A DNA stretch of 64,000 nt from Terriglobus tenax (GCF_025685395.1 NZ_JAGSYA010000003.1:1178001-1242000), one strand, 5' to 3'; shown: positions 6,807 through 16,407, counted from the first letter of the stretch. Notes: generated from the sequence alone by a model not told the origin. Program-made: numbers and translations.

Positions 6807-7240
6807 ACAATGTGGACGATGCGGTGAGTAAGCCACTCCGCGATAACCAGCCCTAAAGACAAAAGCGCCAACGTGATCTGAAATAATTCGGTCCGGCGCT
6901 GTTTGGAAGGGATGGTCTGCGCCCGCCATTGCGCCGACGGCCGGTTGCGGAGCGTACGGATCCGCCAAAGTACATAAAGATTGATGAGTGACCCGGCCAC
7001 TGCAAGGATCATCATGGGAATCCTGATCATGTCCCCATGAAAGCCCTTCGCTGGGCGATTGAGTCCGGCGGCCGCGGCAAGGGCTCCCAGACCAATGAGT
7101 ACGCGAACACCGCTGATGGCCATGACGGCCGTGCATGCACTTTGCAAAACGATAAACGCGAAGCTTGTCAGACTGACAACCCATCGTGATCTATTCGTTC
7201 CACTCGTATTCGAAGGCGGAAGGCTCAAGGAAGAGTGCAT
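6803..7240 (-). CDS. Small integral membrane protein, unknown function
   Basis: 145 residues from ATG 7240 with four hydrophobic stretches: VVSLTSFAFIVLQSACTAVM, VRVLIGLGALAAAAG, IPMMILAVAGSLINLYVLWR and LFQITLALLSLGLVIAEWLT. The basic loop between helices 3 and 4 (RIRTLRNRPSAQWR) suggests a cytoplasmic side there. I do not recognise a family. It is convergent with the anti-sigma gene and lies 213 nt downstream of the efflux operon on the same strand. The intervening gap includes an 11-bp inverted repeat at 7354-7364/7387-7397. Confidence 0.6.
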   Translation of the reverse strand: MHSSLSLPPSNTSGTNRSRWVVSLTSFAFIVLQSACTAVMAISGVRVLIGLGALAAAAGLNRPAKGFHGDMIRIPMMILAVAGSLINLYVLWRIRTLRNRPSAQWRAQTIPSKQRRTELFQITLALLSLGLVIAEWLTHRIVHIV

Positions 7241-7452
7241 CTCAGTACTTTACATCTACCTGATGAGCAGTGAGAATCAGCAATTGCACGGTTTAATTGC
7301 GCGTCTTCATCGGCCGGGTGGTGTAAACCACTTTGCTTATCCTCTTCGTGCGGCTTGAAGATGCAGGCACCTCATTTGTGGCGCCCGCATCTTCAAGAGG
7401 GATATCCAATCATCGAATCTATGGAGTGATCAAGGGAACTTCCGCTAATCCG

Positions 7453-8952
7453 TTATGGGGTCGGCTTGCCCAGGTTGTGATATTGCGTTGCTTTCATCGG
7501 AGCAACTGACTTCATCGTAGGCAGCTCCGAAGGATCCCATCCGCCCCCAAGGGCGCGCACCATACCCACAGCGCCTTCCAAGCGAGCTGTTTGCACTTCC
7601 ACCTCGAACAAGCGCGCATCCAGCGCCGAGATCTGTGCCATGACCACATCCAGGTAGCTGGTAAGGTCACCGGTGTAGAGCTGCATCTGCATGGTCTGCG
7701 TCTGCACGGCCGCGGTCATCGCCTCATGCCGCTTCTCCTCCTCTCCCTGCAGATAGCGCAGGCGCGAGAGCGAGTCTTCGACTTCGCGGAAAGCATTCAG
7801 TACAACGGAGCGATATTCGTCGGTGGTCTGGCGGTACTCCGAGTAGCTGCGCTGCAGCTCGGCACGGCGAGCTCCGCCCTGGAATAACGGAAGGGCGCCG
7901 CTCATGCCATAGCTCCACAGGCTGTTCGCGAGGTTGGCGAGTCCAAAGCCGTCGTCCGAGAACCCGGCCATGGCTCCGATGCTGATGTCCGGATAGAAGG
8001 CAGCTTTAGAGACGCCGATTGACGTGTTGGCCGCAGCCATACGGCGTTCCGCGGAGGCGATGTCCGGCCGGCGCTGGAGCAGAGTCGACGGTACGCCGAT
8101 GGGAATGCTTGGGACATGGACCGTGAAGGTGTCTGCAGGGGCGATGTGAAAGGTGGTGGGCGACTGATTCGTCAGGATGGCAATGGCGTGTTCAAGCAGC
8201 GAACGCTGCATACGAACATTGATCTCCTGCGCCTCGGTTGAGCTGAGCTGGTTCTGGGCGCGTGTGACGTCTGAGCGTGGAGCAATCTCACCCTTCAGAC
8301 GCGTTTGCGTAATATCGACCGCGTTCTTGTAGGAACTGATCGATTGCCGGTAGACGGCGTCCTGCACATCGAGACCACGCAAAAGCATGTAGTTCGAGGC
8401 GACCTCTGCCTGAATGCTCAGCCGGGTCAACGCCAGGTCCGCGGCGCTTCCCTGTGCCATCTCCTTGCGCATCTGCGTGGTGTTGCGGATCTTCGACCAG
8501 ATATCAGGCTCCCACGAGGCGACCGCTCCGTAGCTTTCATCCGTTCCATAGAGAGGATCCAGCGGAGAACGGAAGAGTCTGTGTTCCGAGCTCTTATTGT
8601 CCGTCGTCGCTGCCCCTATGCCTACATGCGGAAAGAGGCGGGACTCGGCGATGGTGGTTAGATAACGGGCCTGGGTGTAACGCTCAGCCGCTGCCTGCAA
8701 GTCAGGGTTGGCAGCCGCTGCCTGCGTCTCAAGCTGGTTAAGTTGTGAGTCTCCGAACAGCGTCCACCAGTCCTTGCGAAGCACACCGTCCTGCGGTGTC
8801 GCGACTTTGAAGACGCCCTCTCCGCTCCAGGTGGGAGCAAGCGCCATCTGCGGAGGTTTATATGCAGGTGGGCGATTGCAACCAGCCAGAAGCAGCACGG
8901 AGAGAGCGCCCGAGACAACTACCGTGGGCGAAAAGCTCATCTTCTTGATCAT
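7453..8952 (-). CDS. Outer-membrane efflux lipoprotein (NodT/OprM family)
   Basis: 499 residues. The signal peptide ends in a lipobox (LLLAGC), so the mature protein is lipid-anchored. The TolC-like barrel/tunnel repeats are visible twice: WWTLFGDSQLNQLETQAAAA near the start, and later FREVEDSLSRLRYLQGEEEK with ARLEGAVGMVRALGGGW at the end, a NodT-type C-terminus. RRPDIASAERRMAAANTSIG is the usual loop. It forms the outer-membrane channel for the RND pump; the start is 2 nt after the adaptor stop, so all three are one transcript. Confidence 0.92.
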   Translation of the reverse strand: MIKKMSFSPTVVVSGALSVLLLAGCNRPPAYKPPQMALAPTWSGEGVFKVATPQDGVLRKDWWTLFGDSQLNQLETQAAAANPDLQAAAERYTQARYLTTIAESRLFPHVGIGAATTDNKSSEHRLFRSPLDPLYGTDESYGAVASWEPDIWSKIRNTTQMRKEMAQGSAADLALTRLSIQAEVASNYMLLRGLDVQDAVYRQSISSYKNAVDITQTRLKGEIAPRSDVTRAQNQLSSTEAQEINVRMQRSLLEHAIAILTNQSPTTFHIAPADTFTVHVPSIPIGVPSTLLQRRPDIASAERRMAAANTSIGVSKAAFYPDISIGAMAGFSDDGFGLANLANSLWSYGMSGALPLFQGGARRAELQRSYSEYRQTTDEYRSVVLNAFREVEDSLSRLRYLQGEEEKRHEAMTAAVQTQTMQMQLYTGDLTSYLDVVMAQISALDARLFEVEVQTARLEGAVGMVRALGGGWDPSELPTMKSVAPMKATQYHNLGKPTP

Positions 8953-8954
8953 GC

Positions 8955-10196
8955 TTACTGTCCCTCGCCGGGGATGGTGGTGGCTTTTGGTTCACCGGAA
9001 TTGAAGGCTGTGGATGCCGTTTCAACCTGGTTGTATCCAGGCGTTGCGTGAGGAACGATCCTGACAGCCTCGCCGTTCAGCATGCCTGCTGAGGGATTAT
9101 TGATAACGCGATCCTCTGGAGACAGACCTTCGAGAATCTCGACATCCTGCCCCAGGTTGCGGCCCACCGTTACTTTCTTCAGGACGACGTGGTTGGATTT
9201 GTCGACCACGGCAATTTGTTCGCCTTCCTCCTGGAAGATGAGAGCGTTCTCCGGAATCTGCAGGGCGGCAGATTCAGAGGGCACACTGAAGTGGACGTCC
9301 GCGTACGAGCCCGGCCACACCTTGTTCCCCGGATTGTCCATCACGAGTTCTGTGGTCACAGTGCGGGAGTCTTTATCGAGAGCCCATGCCGCGGTGAGAA
9401 ACTGCGCATGGAAGACCTGGCCGGGATACTGCGGCACGGTGATGGTCGCGGTCACACCCTTCTTCAGGATGTCGATATAGTCCTGTGGGACGCTGACAAA
9501 GATGCGCAGCTTGTGGACATCGGCAACGGTAAACAACTCTGTTGCATCCCCCTTGTCACCAAGCTCTCCACCGGCCTCGCTGACATAGTCGCCAACGTTC
9601 ACCTTACGGGCGGTGACAATGCCGTCAAACGGAGCGACGATGGTGCGGAAGCGTTCAAGCGCTTCAAACTGCGCTAGATCATGTTTGGCGGCTTCTGTTT
9701 CAGCATGCTGCGTGCGGGCGTTGGCTGCCTGCACGTCCACCTGTTGCCTGGAGACGGCCTGTGTGCCTTCCAAGTTCTTCCAGCGTTTCGCGGTCAAGTC
9801 CGCCAGATCCATCTTGGCGGTGGCAACGTCTACCTTGGCGCTGGACGCACGGTACTGCGCGTCCAGCTTGGGTGTATTGATGGTTGCGAGGATTTCGCCA
9901 CGGTGTACCGAAGCGCCGTAGTCCTTGTCCCACATCTTCACGTAGCCAGAGACCTGGGCGTAGATGGGAGCCTCATACCAGGCGCTGATATCACCCGGTA
10001 GATCGAGCGTGCGCATGGAGTCACCCCTGCGCGGGATAATGACGCTGACATCCTCAATGGAGGACTCATCCGTACGGGTCTGCAGGGCGGCGAGCGCCTG
10101 CTTCCTTGAACCGATGCCAGTCACCACAAGGGTGATGGCAATGCCCAGCAGAACCACTGCGACGATAACGATTACACGCCGGCGTTGATTCATCAT
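8955..10196 (-). CDS. RND efflux periplasmic adaptor (membrane fusion protein)
   Basis: 413 residues. An N-terminal anchor (RVIVIVAVVLLGIAITLVVT) is followed by a beta-barrel/lipoyl segment (RTLDLPGDISAWYEAPIYAQ, SGYVKMWDKDYGASVHRGEI), a coiled-coil hairpin (KVDVATAKMDLADLTAKRW, ANARTQHAETEAAKHDLAQF), the second lipoyl half (IVAPFDGIVTARKVNVGDYV) and a membrane-proximal domain near VGRNLGQDVEILEGL. It links the RND transporter to the outer-membrane channel. It begins 1 nt after the transporter stop codon. Confidence 0.92.
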   Translation of the reverse strand: MMNQRRRVIVIVAVVLLGIAITLVVTGIGSRKQALAALQTRTDESSIEDVSVIIPRRGDSMRTLDLPGDISAWYEAPIYAQVSGYVKMWDKDYGASVHRGEILATINTPKLDAQYRASSAKVDVATAKMDLADLTAKRWKNLEGTQAVSRQQVDVQAANARTQHAETEAAKHDLAQFEALERFRTIVAPFDGIVTARKVNVGDYVSEAGGELGDKGDATELFTVADVHKLRIFVSVPQDYIDILKKGVTATITVPQYPGQVFHAQFLTAAWALDKDSRTVTTELVMDNPGNKVWPGSYADVHFSVPSESAALQIPENALIFQEEGEQIAVVDKSNHVVLKKVTVGRNLGQDVEILEGLSPEDRVINNPSAGMLNGEAVRIVPHATPGYNQVETASTAFNSGEPKATTIPGEGQ

Positions 10197-10197
10197 G

Positions 10198-13100
10198 TTA
10201 GGCTACCTCTTCCGTCGTTACTTTCTTATGGTGAAGAATTGCGAAGACGCAGGGCACAAAGAGCAACGTGGCAACCGTTGCCATCGCCAGGCCGCCGATC
10301 ACAGCACGGCCAAGCGGTGCGTTCTGCGAGTTGCTCATGGACATGGGCAACATGCCGATCATCATGGCAAGCGCGGTCATAATGACCGGGCGGATACGGC
10401 CGTAGCCTGCTTCAATCGCAGCTCTCAGCGCATCGCCGTGCTCTGCAAGCCGCTCACGGGCAAACGCCACCACAAGGATGGAGTTTGCTGTTGCCGTTCC
10501 CATGCACATGATGGTTCCGGTAAGAGCAGGGACTGAGAGCGTAGTGCCCGTGATGAACAGGCTCCATACAATGCCAGCCAGAGCGGCAGGCAGCGCGGTG
10601 ATGATGATGAACGGATCGAGCCAACTATGGAAGTTGACCACGATGACAAGGAAGACCAGAAGTACAGAGATGGCCAAGCCGATGAGCAATTGCTTGTAGG
10701 CACCATTCATCGTGTCAGCCTGTCCACGCACGCTCATCAATGAGCCGTGCGGCACCTGGCTCTGTGCGTCATCAATGATCTTTTCCACGTCTCTGGCGAC
10801 CGCGCCTAGGTCGCGACCCTCGTTGGAAGCGTAGATATCGATGACGGGTAGGATGTTGTAGTGTGACACTTCTCCCGGCGTTCCTACCGTGCGGATGGGG
10901 CCAAGAGCGCCCATCAACTGCGGCTTCGTGTTGTCCGGATTTCCATCGCCCGTGGTCACAGGAATGGTTTCGAGGTCATTCATCGTTGTGAGCGACTTCT
11001 GCGGTGTGTAGATGTTGATCAGGTAGGAGAGGCCGGTCTTTTGGTCCATCCAGTAGTCCTGCTTTACCTGCTGGCTGCCGGAGAGCGCCACAAGTTCATT
11101 GTTGGCGATGTCGGCTTCCTTCACCCCGGTCTTCAACGCGTACTGACGTTTTGCGTCGATGAAGAGAGTGGGAGTCGTCATCGTCTGCTGAATAGAGACG
11201 TCGGCAATTCCGTTGACTTTGCGCAGCCTCGCTACCAACTCCTTGGCGAACTGGTAGTTGCCCTGCATGTCCATGCCGGAGATCTTGATATCAATCGGCG
11301 CGGGCATACCGAAGTTGAGGATCTTATCGGTCAGTTCGGCAGGCTGGAAGGTAAACTCCGTTCCGGGAAACTTCTCCAAGAGTCCTTTGCGAAGCGTGTC
11401 ACGGTAATCCCACACGGGAGAAGCGGGGTTGTGTAATGCAATCGTCAGATCGCAGTCCTGCGTCCCAACGCTTGGAGTTGGAATAAAGGCCTGGTTGTGC
11501 GGACCTACGGGCAGACCGCAGTTGTCGAGCACGTCGTCGACCTGCCCTGGTAACAGGCGCGAGATCTCCTTGTTGACCAGCACGGATTCGCGATCGGCAA
11601 CTTCGAGACGGGTTCCGATGGGAGCTCGCATGTGCATCTGCAGCGTTCCGCCCTTGATCTCTGGGAAGAAATTGCGACCCAGGAACGGGATGAGCGCCAG
11701 CGAGACAAGGGCCACGCCGAGGAAGAGCGGAATAAAGATCTTCCTATACCGGACGGCGCCTTCCAGCATGATGCGATAGCTTTCGCGGAAGGAGTTGAAG
11801 CCTGCCTCAAAGCCTTTCTGGAAGCGAGCAAAGATACCCGGCCTGTAGTTGGGGTCATGCCTCTTCTTATGCTCTTCAATCTGCTTGCCGAGCATCCAGT
11901 TCGCCATGGCGGGAACCAGAGTTTGCGACAGAAGGAAGGACGGGACCATGGCGAAGATGATCGACAACGCCATGGGCATGAAGAGGAAGCCGGCAACTCC
12001 GTCAAGCTGGAACAGGGGCAACCACACGATGCAGATGCACACGGTTGAAACCAGCGTGGGCAGAAGCATCTGTCCGGCGGCGTCGACGATGGCGATGTGT
12101 AATGGTTTGCCGTGCTCGATATGGATGTCAATGTTTTCGATCATGACGGTTGCGTTGTCGACAAGAATGCCAACAGCGAGCGCCAGGCCGCCGAGCGTCA
12201 TCACGTTGATCGTCTGGCCTGTGATATGCAACAGAATGACGGCCGTAAGGATCGACAGAGGAATTGAGACGGCGATGATGAGTGTTGACCGCCAGGAACC
12301 AAGGAACAGCAGCACAACAACGCCGGTGAGGCAGGCTGCAAGAACCAGTTCGCGGACGACGTCGTTGACCGAATCTTTCACAAAGGAAGAAGCATCGGTC
12401 AGTACCCGGACGTGGACACCTTTGGGCAGCGTGCGATTCAACTGCGGTATAAGCGCTTTGACGCCGTTGACGACGTCGAGCGTCGAGGCATCGCCGCCCT
12501 TCATGATGACGACCATGACGGCCTGCTTGCCTCTGACCAGAACGGCGTTGGTCTGCGGTGGACCACCCAGGTGGACCCAGGCAACGTCGCGCAGGCGCAC
12601 AACAGCGTTGCCAATCTGCTTGATCGGCATGTTGTTGAACTCGTCAATCGCCTCTGGCATGGCATTGGTCTGTACCATCCAGTCGATTTTGCCGATCTTC
12701 TGATCGCCCGCGGGCAGAACGATGTTCTGGGTGTCGAACATGTTGGAGACATCCATCGCGCTGAGTTTGTGCGACATCAGCCGTTGCGGATCCAGCGAGA
12801 CCAGAATCGTACTGGATGCACCGCCATACGGGTGAGGCACAATGGCGCCGGGAACCGTGACAAGTTGCGGACGAAGCTGGGTGATGGACAGGTTGTAAAG
12901 CTTGGCCGGCGTCATATCGTCGGCCGTCACCTGCAACATCATGACGGGCACGGACGACGCGTCCAGAGACATGACCATCGGTGGCGAGATATCCGGAGGA
13001 AGCTGTTGCACGATGGTCTGTGAAACAGAGGTCACCTCGGCTTCGGCTTTACCGATCTCCGTCCCCGGCTGGAAAAAGATGCGGACAACATTCCGGCCGA

Positions 13101-13362
13101 AATACGAATCGCTTTCAAGATGCTCAATGCCTTCTACCGTAGAGGTGAGGGCGCGCTCGTAGTAGTAGGTAATACGACCGGAAACGTCGTTTGGAAGCAG
13201 ACCGGTATAGCTCCAGACAGCCGCGACGACAGGAATTTTAATCGTGGGAAAGACATCGATTGCAGTCCCTAACAGTGACTGCACACCGTAGACAATGATC
13301 AGAATCGCGAAGACGACGAACGTATAAGGCCGCTTCAGAGCGAATCTTGCGAGAGCCTTCAT
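10198..13362 (-). CDS. RND multidrug efflux transporter (HAE-1/AcrB-like)
   Basis: 1054 residues, normal length for AcrB/MdtB-type pumps. Membrane helix 1 is at residues ~12-30. The large porter domains contain VPGAIVPHPYGG. Helix 4 has the proton-relay segment GGLALAVGILVDNATVMIEN with its aspartate; the second half repeats the architecture with GTIMCMGTATANSILVVAFA. ATG 13362 is 10 nt after AGGAG, while the GTG two codons upstream is only 4 nt away. Substrate class is not predictable. First gene of the RND-MFP-OMF operon; a long palindrome lies 87 nt upstream. Confidence 0.92.
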   Translation of the reverse strand: MKALARFALKRPYTFVVFAILIIVYGVQSLLGTAIDVFPTIKIPVVAAVWSYTGLLPNDVSGRITYYYERALTSTVEGIEHLESDSYFGRNVVRIFFQPGTEIGKAEAEVTSVSQTIVQQLPPDISPPMVMSLDASSVPVMMLQVTADDMTPAKLYNLSITQLRPQLVTVPGAIVPHPYGGASSTILVSLDPQRLMSHKLSAMDVSNMFDTQNIVLPAGDQKIGKIDWMVQTNAMPEAIDEFNNMPIKQIGNAVVRLRDVAWVHLGGPPQTNAVLVRGKQAVMVVIMKGGDASTLDVVNGVKALIPQLNRTLPKGVHVRVLTDASSFVKDSVNDVVRELVLAACLTGVVVLLFLGSWRSTLIIAVSIPLSILTAVILLHITGQTINVMTLGGLALAVGILVDNATVMIENIDIHIEHGKPLHIAIVDAAGQMLLPTLVSTVCICIVWLPLFQLDGVAGFLFMPMALSIIFAMVPSFLLSQTLVPAMANWMLGKQIEEHKKRHDPNYRPGIFARFQKGFEAGFNSFRESYRIMLEGAVRYRKIFIPLFLGVALVSLALIPFLGRNFFPEIKGGTLQMHMRAPIGTRLEVADRESVLVNKEISRLLPGQVDDVLDNCGLPVGPHNQAFIPTPSVGTQDCDLTIALHNPASPVWDYRDTLRKGLLEKFPGTEFTFQPAELTDKILNFGMPAPIDIKISGMDMQGNYQFAKELVARLRKVNGIADVSIQQTMTTPTLFIDAKRQYALKTGVKEADIANNELVALSGSQQVKQDYWMDQKTGLSYLINIYTPQKSLTTMNDLETIPVTTGDGNPDNTKPQLMGALGPIRTVGTPGEVSHYNILPVIDIYASNEGRDLGAVARDVEKIIDDAQSQVPHGSLMSVRGQADTMNGAYKQLLIGLAISVLLVFLVIVVNFHSWLDPFIIITALPAALAGIVWSLFITGTTLSVPALTGTIMCMGTATANSILVVAFARERLAEHGDALRAAIEAGYGRIRPVIMTALAMMIGMLPMSMSNSQNAPLGRAVIGGLAMATVATLLFVPCVFAILHHKKVTTEEVA

Positions 13363-13448
13363 CTGCACCTATCTCCTGCGGCCCATCATCTGCCGCTGCT
13401 GACTACTGGGAAGGGGCTTTGGCACATACTGAACCAGTTACAAAGTGT

Positions 13449-13481
13449 GCGTGCAAACCCATTCCAGCCGGGTTTGCACGC
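13449..13481. promoter_or_regulatory. 33-bp perfect palindrome between the efflux operon and the sensor kinase
   Basis: Arms GCGTGCAAACCC and GGGTTTGCACGC (12 bp, no mismatch) are separated by a 9-nt spacer. It lies in the 281-nt divergent region between the RND pump and the histidine kinase. No T-run follows on either strand, so an operator is more likely than a terminator. It could bind the adjacent NarL-type regulator or an unlinked repressor and control one or both units. Confidence 0.55.
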
Positions 13482-13643
13482 GTGTAAAGGGGAGGGTTCC
13501 CCAAATGTAGTTCGACTATGACAGCCGGAGGGGGCACAGCAACATTCCGGTAATTGGGTAATTTCCACCCGATTTTCAGGGGGGTACCTAAAACTGTCGC
13601 TTTTGCCGTGACATGCGACAGCACTGTGCGCTTACATAGAGTC

Positions 13644-14666
13644 ATGGGCCGTCTGCCTGTTGCTTCCACGAGTCCGGGACCTACCACATCCACGTACCTG
13701 GTGCGGTCAGTCTTCGGCGGCTTCGCCGCAATTTCCTTGCTGATCTGTATCGCGGCGGGACTCAGCTTTGAAGGCATTGAACATATCCATGCCGAGGCAT
13801 CTCACTCCCTCCAGTCTCTGCAGGATGAAGACCTGACACATACAAATGTGGATCAGCTGATTGCCGCGCAGTCGCGCCGCCTGCTGGGTCGCGTGGAGTT
13901 GATTCTGGGAATCTGCGAGTTTTCCGCCCTTGCCTGCGGTGCCTTTACGTTACTCACGGTACGGTCAAACCTGCAGCGCATACAGATGCAGAGTGATGAG
14001 CTAAACCTGCTGAGTTGGAGAATGTCACAGGAACATGAGGTGGTGGCGCGCCGCTTCTCGCATGAGATCCATGACGAGTTTGGTCAGATGCTGACCGGGT
14101 TGCGCATGATGTTGCAACACGCATCGTCGGAAGAGTTTGAGAAGCGCCGGCCAGAGTGCCTGTCGCTGATTGATGATGCGATCGGCAATGTTCGGGAGTT
14201 GTCGCAGCTGCTTCGTCCTGTGATTCTGGATGACTTCGGTTTGAATGAAGCGCTGCAGTGGATGGTACGCCGGCTGGAGGACCAGACGAGGATTCGCATT
14301 GTCTATACCTCGCAGTATCAAGGACGTCTTCCGGAGGATATTGAGACGCAGTTCTTCCGTATTGCACAGGAGTCGCTTGCGAACATGGTGCGTCACTCCA
14401 AGGGGACAGAAGCGGAGATGCATCTGTCCGCCACGGGAGACTGGGTCTCTTTGCAGGTTCGCGATAATGGAGTTGGCTTTCCCGCCTCCGGAACCACGGT
14501 ATCGCCGCGGAGAGGGATGGGACTTGTGAGCATGAAGGCGCGTGTTCGCCACATGGGAGGAAAGATGAAGGTTGAGAATCGTTCTGAAGGTGGGGCCAGT
14601 CTTTTCTTTTCTGCTCCACTTACAGGGGCGAGATCCGCACAGGAACTGGAAGGCGCTGATGGCTGA
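13644..14666 (+). CDS. NarL-system sensor histidine kinase (HisKA_3)
   Basis: 340 residues. Two membrane helices (VRSVFGGFAAISLLICIAAG and LILGICEFSALACGAFTLLT) flank a short ~65-residue periplasmic loop that should be the sensor. The dimerisation/phosphorylation helix is RRFSHEIHDEFGQMLTGLRM, with the phospho-accepting histidine in HEIHDEFG. The ATPase domain shows AQESLANMVRHSKG (N box), VRDNGVGF (G1) and RRGMGLVSMKARV (G2). ATG 13644 is chosen; a TTG at 13554 would add 30 untypical residues. It overlaps the response regulator by 8 nt. Given its divergence from the efflux operon, it may sense an envelope-active compound (inference). Confidence 0.88.
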   Translation: MGRLPVASTSPGPTTSTYLVRSVFGGFAAISLLICIAAGLSFEGIEHIHAEASHSLQSLQDEDLTHTNVDQLIAAQSRRLLGRVELILGICEFSALACGAFTLLTVRSNLQRIQMQSDELNLLSWRMSQEHEVVARRFSHEIHDEFGQMLTGLRMMLQHASSEEFEKRRPECLSLIDDAIGNVRELSQLLRPVILDDFGLNEALQWMVRRLEDQTRIRIVYTSQYQGRLPEDIETQFFRIAQESLANMVRHSKGTEAEMHLSATGDWVSLQVRDNGVGFPASGTTVSPRRGMGLVSMKARVRHMGGKMKVENRSEGGASLFFSAPLTGARSAQELEGADG

Positions 14667-15300
14667 CACGGTGACACGTGTTTTGCTCGCCGATGACCAC
14701 GCACTGGTAAGACGAGGGCTTGCGCTCATCCTCGGAACGGATGCGAAGGTGCAGCTTGTAGGCGAGGCGCGTGACGGGAACGAGACGCTTCAACTGGTCG
14801 CAACGCTGCGGCCCGATGTCGTTGTGATGGATATCTCCATGGCCGGCATGAATGGGCTGGAATGCACACGGCTGCTTTCAGAGCGCAGTCCCAACACCAA
14901 GGTGATTATCCTGAGCATGCATCGTGATCCGGTCTATGTGCGGGAGGCGCTTCGCGTGGGTGCGAAGGGGTACCTGGTGAAGGAAGACACTGACGAAAAC
15001 CTTCTGAGTGCTATTCGCAATGTCGCCAAAGGCAATGCTTTTCTCAGCCCTGCGGTGGCGGGCGTTGTGGTGACCGACTTTCGCAAGCATGTGAGCAATC
15101 CGCTGGACCTGCTGAGCGCGCGCGAACGAGAGGTGCTGTATCTGATTGCCGAGGGACTTACCAACAAGGAAGTTGCCAAACGATTGGGGCTAAGCGTTTA
15201 CACCATTGAGGCTCACAGGAGCCGCGTGATGGAGAAGCTCAACCTTCAGTCTTCGGTTGATCTGGTACGTTTTGCGATCCGGCATGGATTAATCGTGTAA
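14659..15300 (+). CDS. NarL/FixJ-family response regulator
   Basis: 213 residues from ATG 14659. Receiver domain: RVLLADDHALVRRGL (acidic pocket), VVVMDISMAGMNGLE (phospho-aspartate), VIILSMHRDP and GAKGYLVKEDTDENL (conserved Thr/Ser and Lys region). The C-terminal LuxR-type HTH is LSAREREVLYLIAEGLTNKE, then RLGLSVYTIEAHRSRVMEKL. A dimer would bind inverted repeats. It overlaps the kinase gene (translationally coupled). Confidence 0.93.
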   Translation: MADTVTRVLLADDHALVRRGLALILGTDAKVQLVGEARDGNETLQLVATLRPDVVVMDISMAGMNGLECTRLLSERSPNTKVIILSMHRDPVYVREALRVGAKGYLVKEDTDENLLSAIRNVAKGNAFLSPAVAGVVVTDFRKHVSNPLDLLSAREREVLYLIAEGLTNKEVAKRLGLSVYTIEAHRSRVMEKLNLQSSVDLVRFAIRHGLIV

Positions 15301-15328
15301 CGGCAGGGGCAATCCACGGACAGACAAT

Positions 15329-15448
15329 GGTCTCGGACTGTGGGTGACTCACCAGATCGTCGAGAAACACAAAGGATCCATCCGCATGCGAAGCCGGACG
15401 GAAGCCTCGTACCGCGGGACGGCCTTTTATGTCGCGTTGCCGCTTTAG
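15329..15448 (+). pseudogene. Orphan C-terminal fragment of another histidine kinase
   Basis: 39 codons ending in TAG read GLGLWVTHQIVEKHKGSIRM, then AFYVALPL at the end: the G2 box and last strands of a HATPase domain of the conventional HisKA type, not the HisKA_3 kind encoded just upstream. Only 28 nt separate it from the response-regulator stop and no start or N-terminal part exists, so it is a remnant left by a deletion or insertion. Confidence 0.75.
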
Positions 15449-15984
15449 CACAACCTTCCTTGTGTTGTTGAGGAGGCCTGCAACACGGAGATTGAAGCGG
15501 GACCTGCTGTTTGCCATTGAGAGGCTGATATCGATGCTCGATGAGGGCCGCGTCGGGATGCTGGCTCGGCAACACGGCATCCGGCAGAAGCGCGACGATG
15601 GAAGCTTGTAGAAGACCGTGAACGCTTTCCTCCACCGTGCTGAGGAAGGCACCCTCTCCCAGCTGTTGGTCGGGGCTTGCATTCTGCTGGCGTCCTCGCG
15701 TGGCAATCCGAGCTCCGTCCTCAAGGAAGCCGCGAGTGCCTACAAGGTGAATACGGATGCCATCGCGGCGAAAGGACGTCAGAAGTTCGCTGCAAAAGAA
15801 CAAGCGAAGAAGGCACGGCAGCTAATAACCAAGACCACAACGAAAGCAGCCGAGATAATTCCATTTTTTGGGGGCGGGGAATCTGCTGCCCGTCTTCCTG
15901 TACCATCATTCGCTTGGCTGCGGCCCTCGCTCGCAGGCTGCGCGTTAGGGCAGTGTGCTCAATCCGTGTGCCACGAGATGGGAG
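15449..15984. other. Gene-poor debris between kinase fragment and toxin-antitoxin pair
   Basis: Apart from the possible ParB-like tail, I see no intact gene or RNA here. Short open frames on both strands lack start signals and family resemblance. The segment lies between a truncated kinase and a TA module and is probably remnant DNA from successive insertions and deletions. Confidence 0.5.
15636..15860 (+). pseudogene. Possible ParB-like C-terminal tail fragment
   Basis: A reading frame gives SQLLVGACILLASSRGNPSS, then VLKEAASAYKVNTDAIAAKG and an Ala/Lys-rich end (FAAKEQAKKARQ). This resembles, from memory, the C-terminal extension of acidobacterial ParB/RepB-type partition proteins (YKVDTDAIAAKVKQEFAAKEKAK). 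There is no DNA-binding core upstream. If correct, it marks the edge of a former plasmid or integrated element. Confidence 0.35.
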
Positions 15985-16407
15985 CTACTTGCGGCTCCAC
16001 GGATCAAGGAGTCTCACAGGTAAATCCACCACATCTCGTAGATTGCGAGTCACGAAGGTGAAACCATGGACGACTGCAGTGGCTGCTAAGAGGGTGTCAA
16101 CCACGGAACGTGGACGCTGCGCTGACCATTCTCCCCAGAGCTTTGCCACAGCAGTATCAATGACGAGAATCCGGTCAGCAAAGTTCGCTTCTAGACCATC
16201 AACCCAGGCACCGATGGCTTCGCCTGCCGCCTTGTCCGTTTTGAGCTTCAAGGAGACCCCCTTTTTCAGTTCGCCAATCGAAAGAACGCTGAGAAAGAGG
16301 GAATTGGCGGGAGCGTTTGACAGGAAATCCATGACACGAAGCTCAGGGCGCTTTCGTCTCGTTTCGGAAAGCACATTGGTGTCGAGCAGGAAACGTTCGC
16401 GACTCAA
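15985..16407 (-). CDS. vapC: PIN-domain ribonuclease toxin (VapC/FitB-like)
   Basis: 140 residues. FLLDTNVLSETRRKRPELRV is the first acidic motif of the PIN fold, FLSVLSIGELKKGV the second, and SVVDTLLAATAVVHGFTFVT with NLRDV the later acidic cluster; together they bind the metal for RNA cleavage. The layout matches FitB-type VapC toxins. Translation starts at TTG 16407 inside the antitoxin stop (TTGA overlap), enforcing coupled, antitoxin-first expression. Confidence 0.88.
   Translation of the reverse strand: MSRERFLLDTNVLSETRRKRPELRVMDFLSNAPANSLFLSVLSIGELKKGVSLKLKTDKAAGEAIGAWVDGLEANFADRILVIDTAVAKLWGEWSAQRPRSVVDTLLAATAVVHGFTFVTRNLRDVVDLPVRLLDPWSRK

Noticed and set aside
7354..7397. 11-bp inverted repeat CTTGAAGATGC / GCATCTTCAAG considered as terminator of the efflux operon
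   Set aside because: 22-nt loop and no T-run on either strand; kept only as a note in the neighbouring gene.
11849..12703. 284-codon plus-strand open frame opposite the RND transporter
   Set aside because: Met/Thr/Ser-rich mirror translation of transporter membrane helices, not a gene.
13320..13443. TGTAAC on the minus strand upstream of the RND operon as another bufferin-sigma promoter
   Set aside because: No TC..AT element at the 18-nt spacing seen at the bufferin locus.
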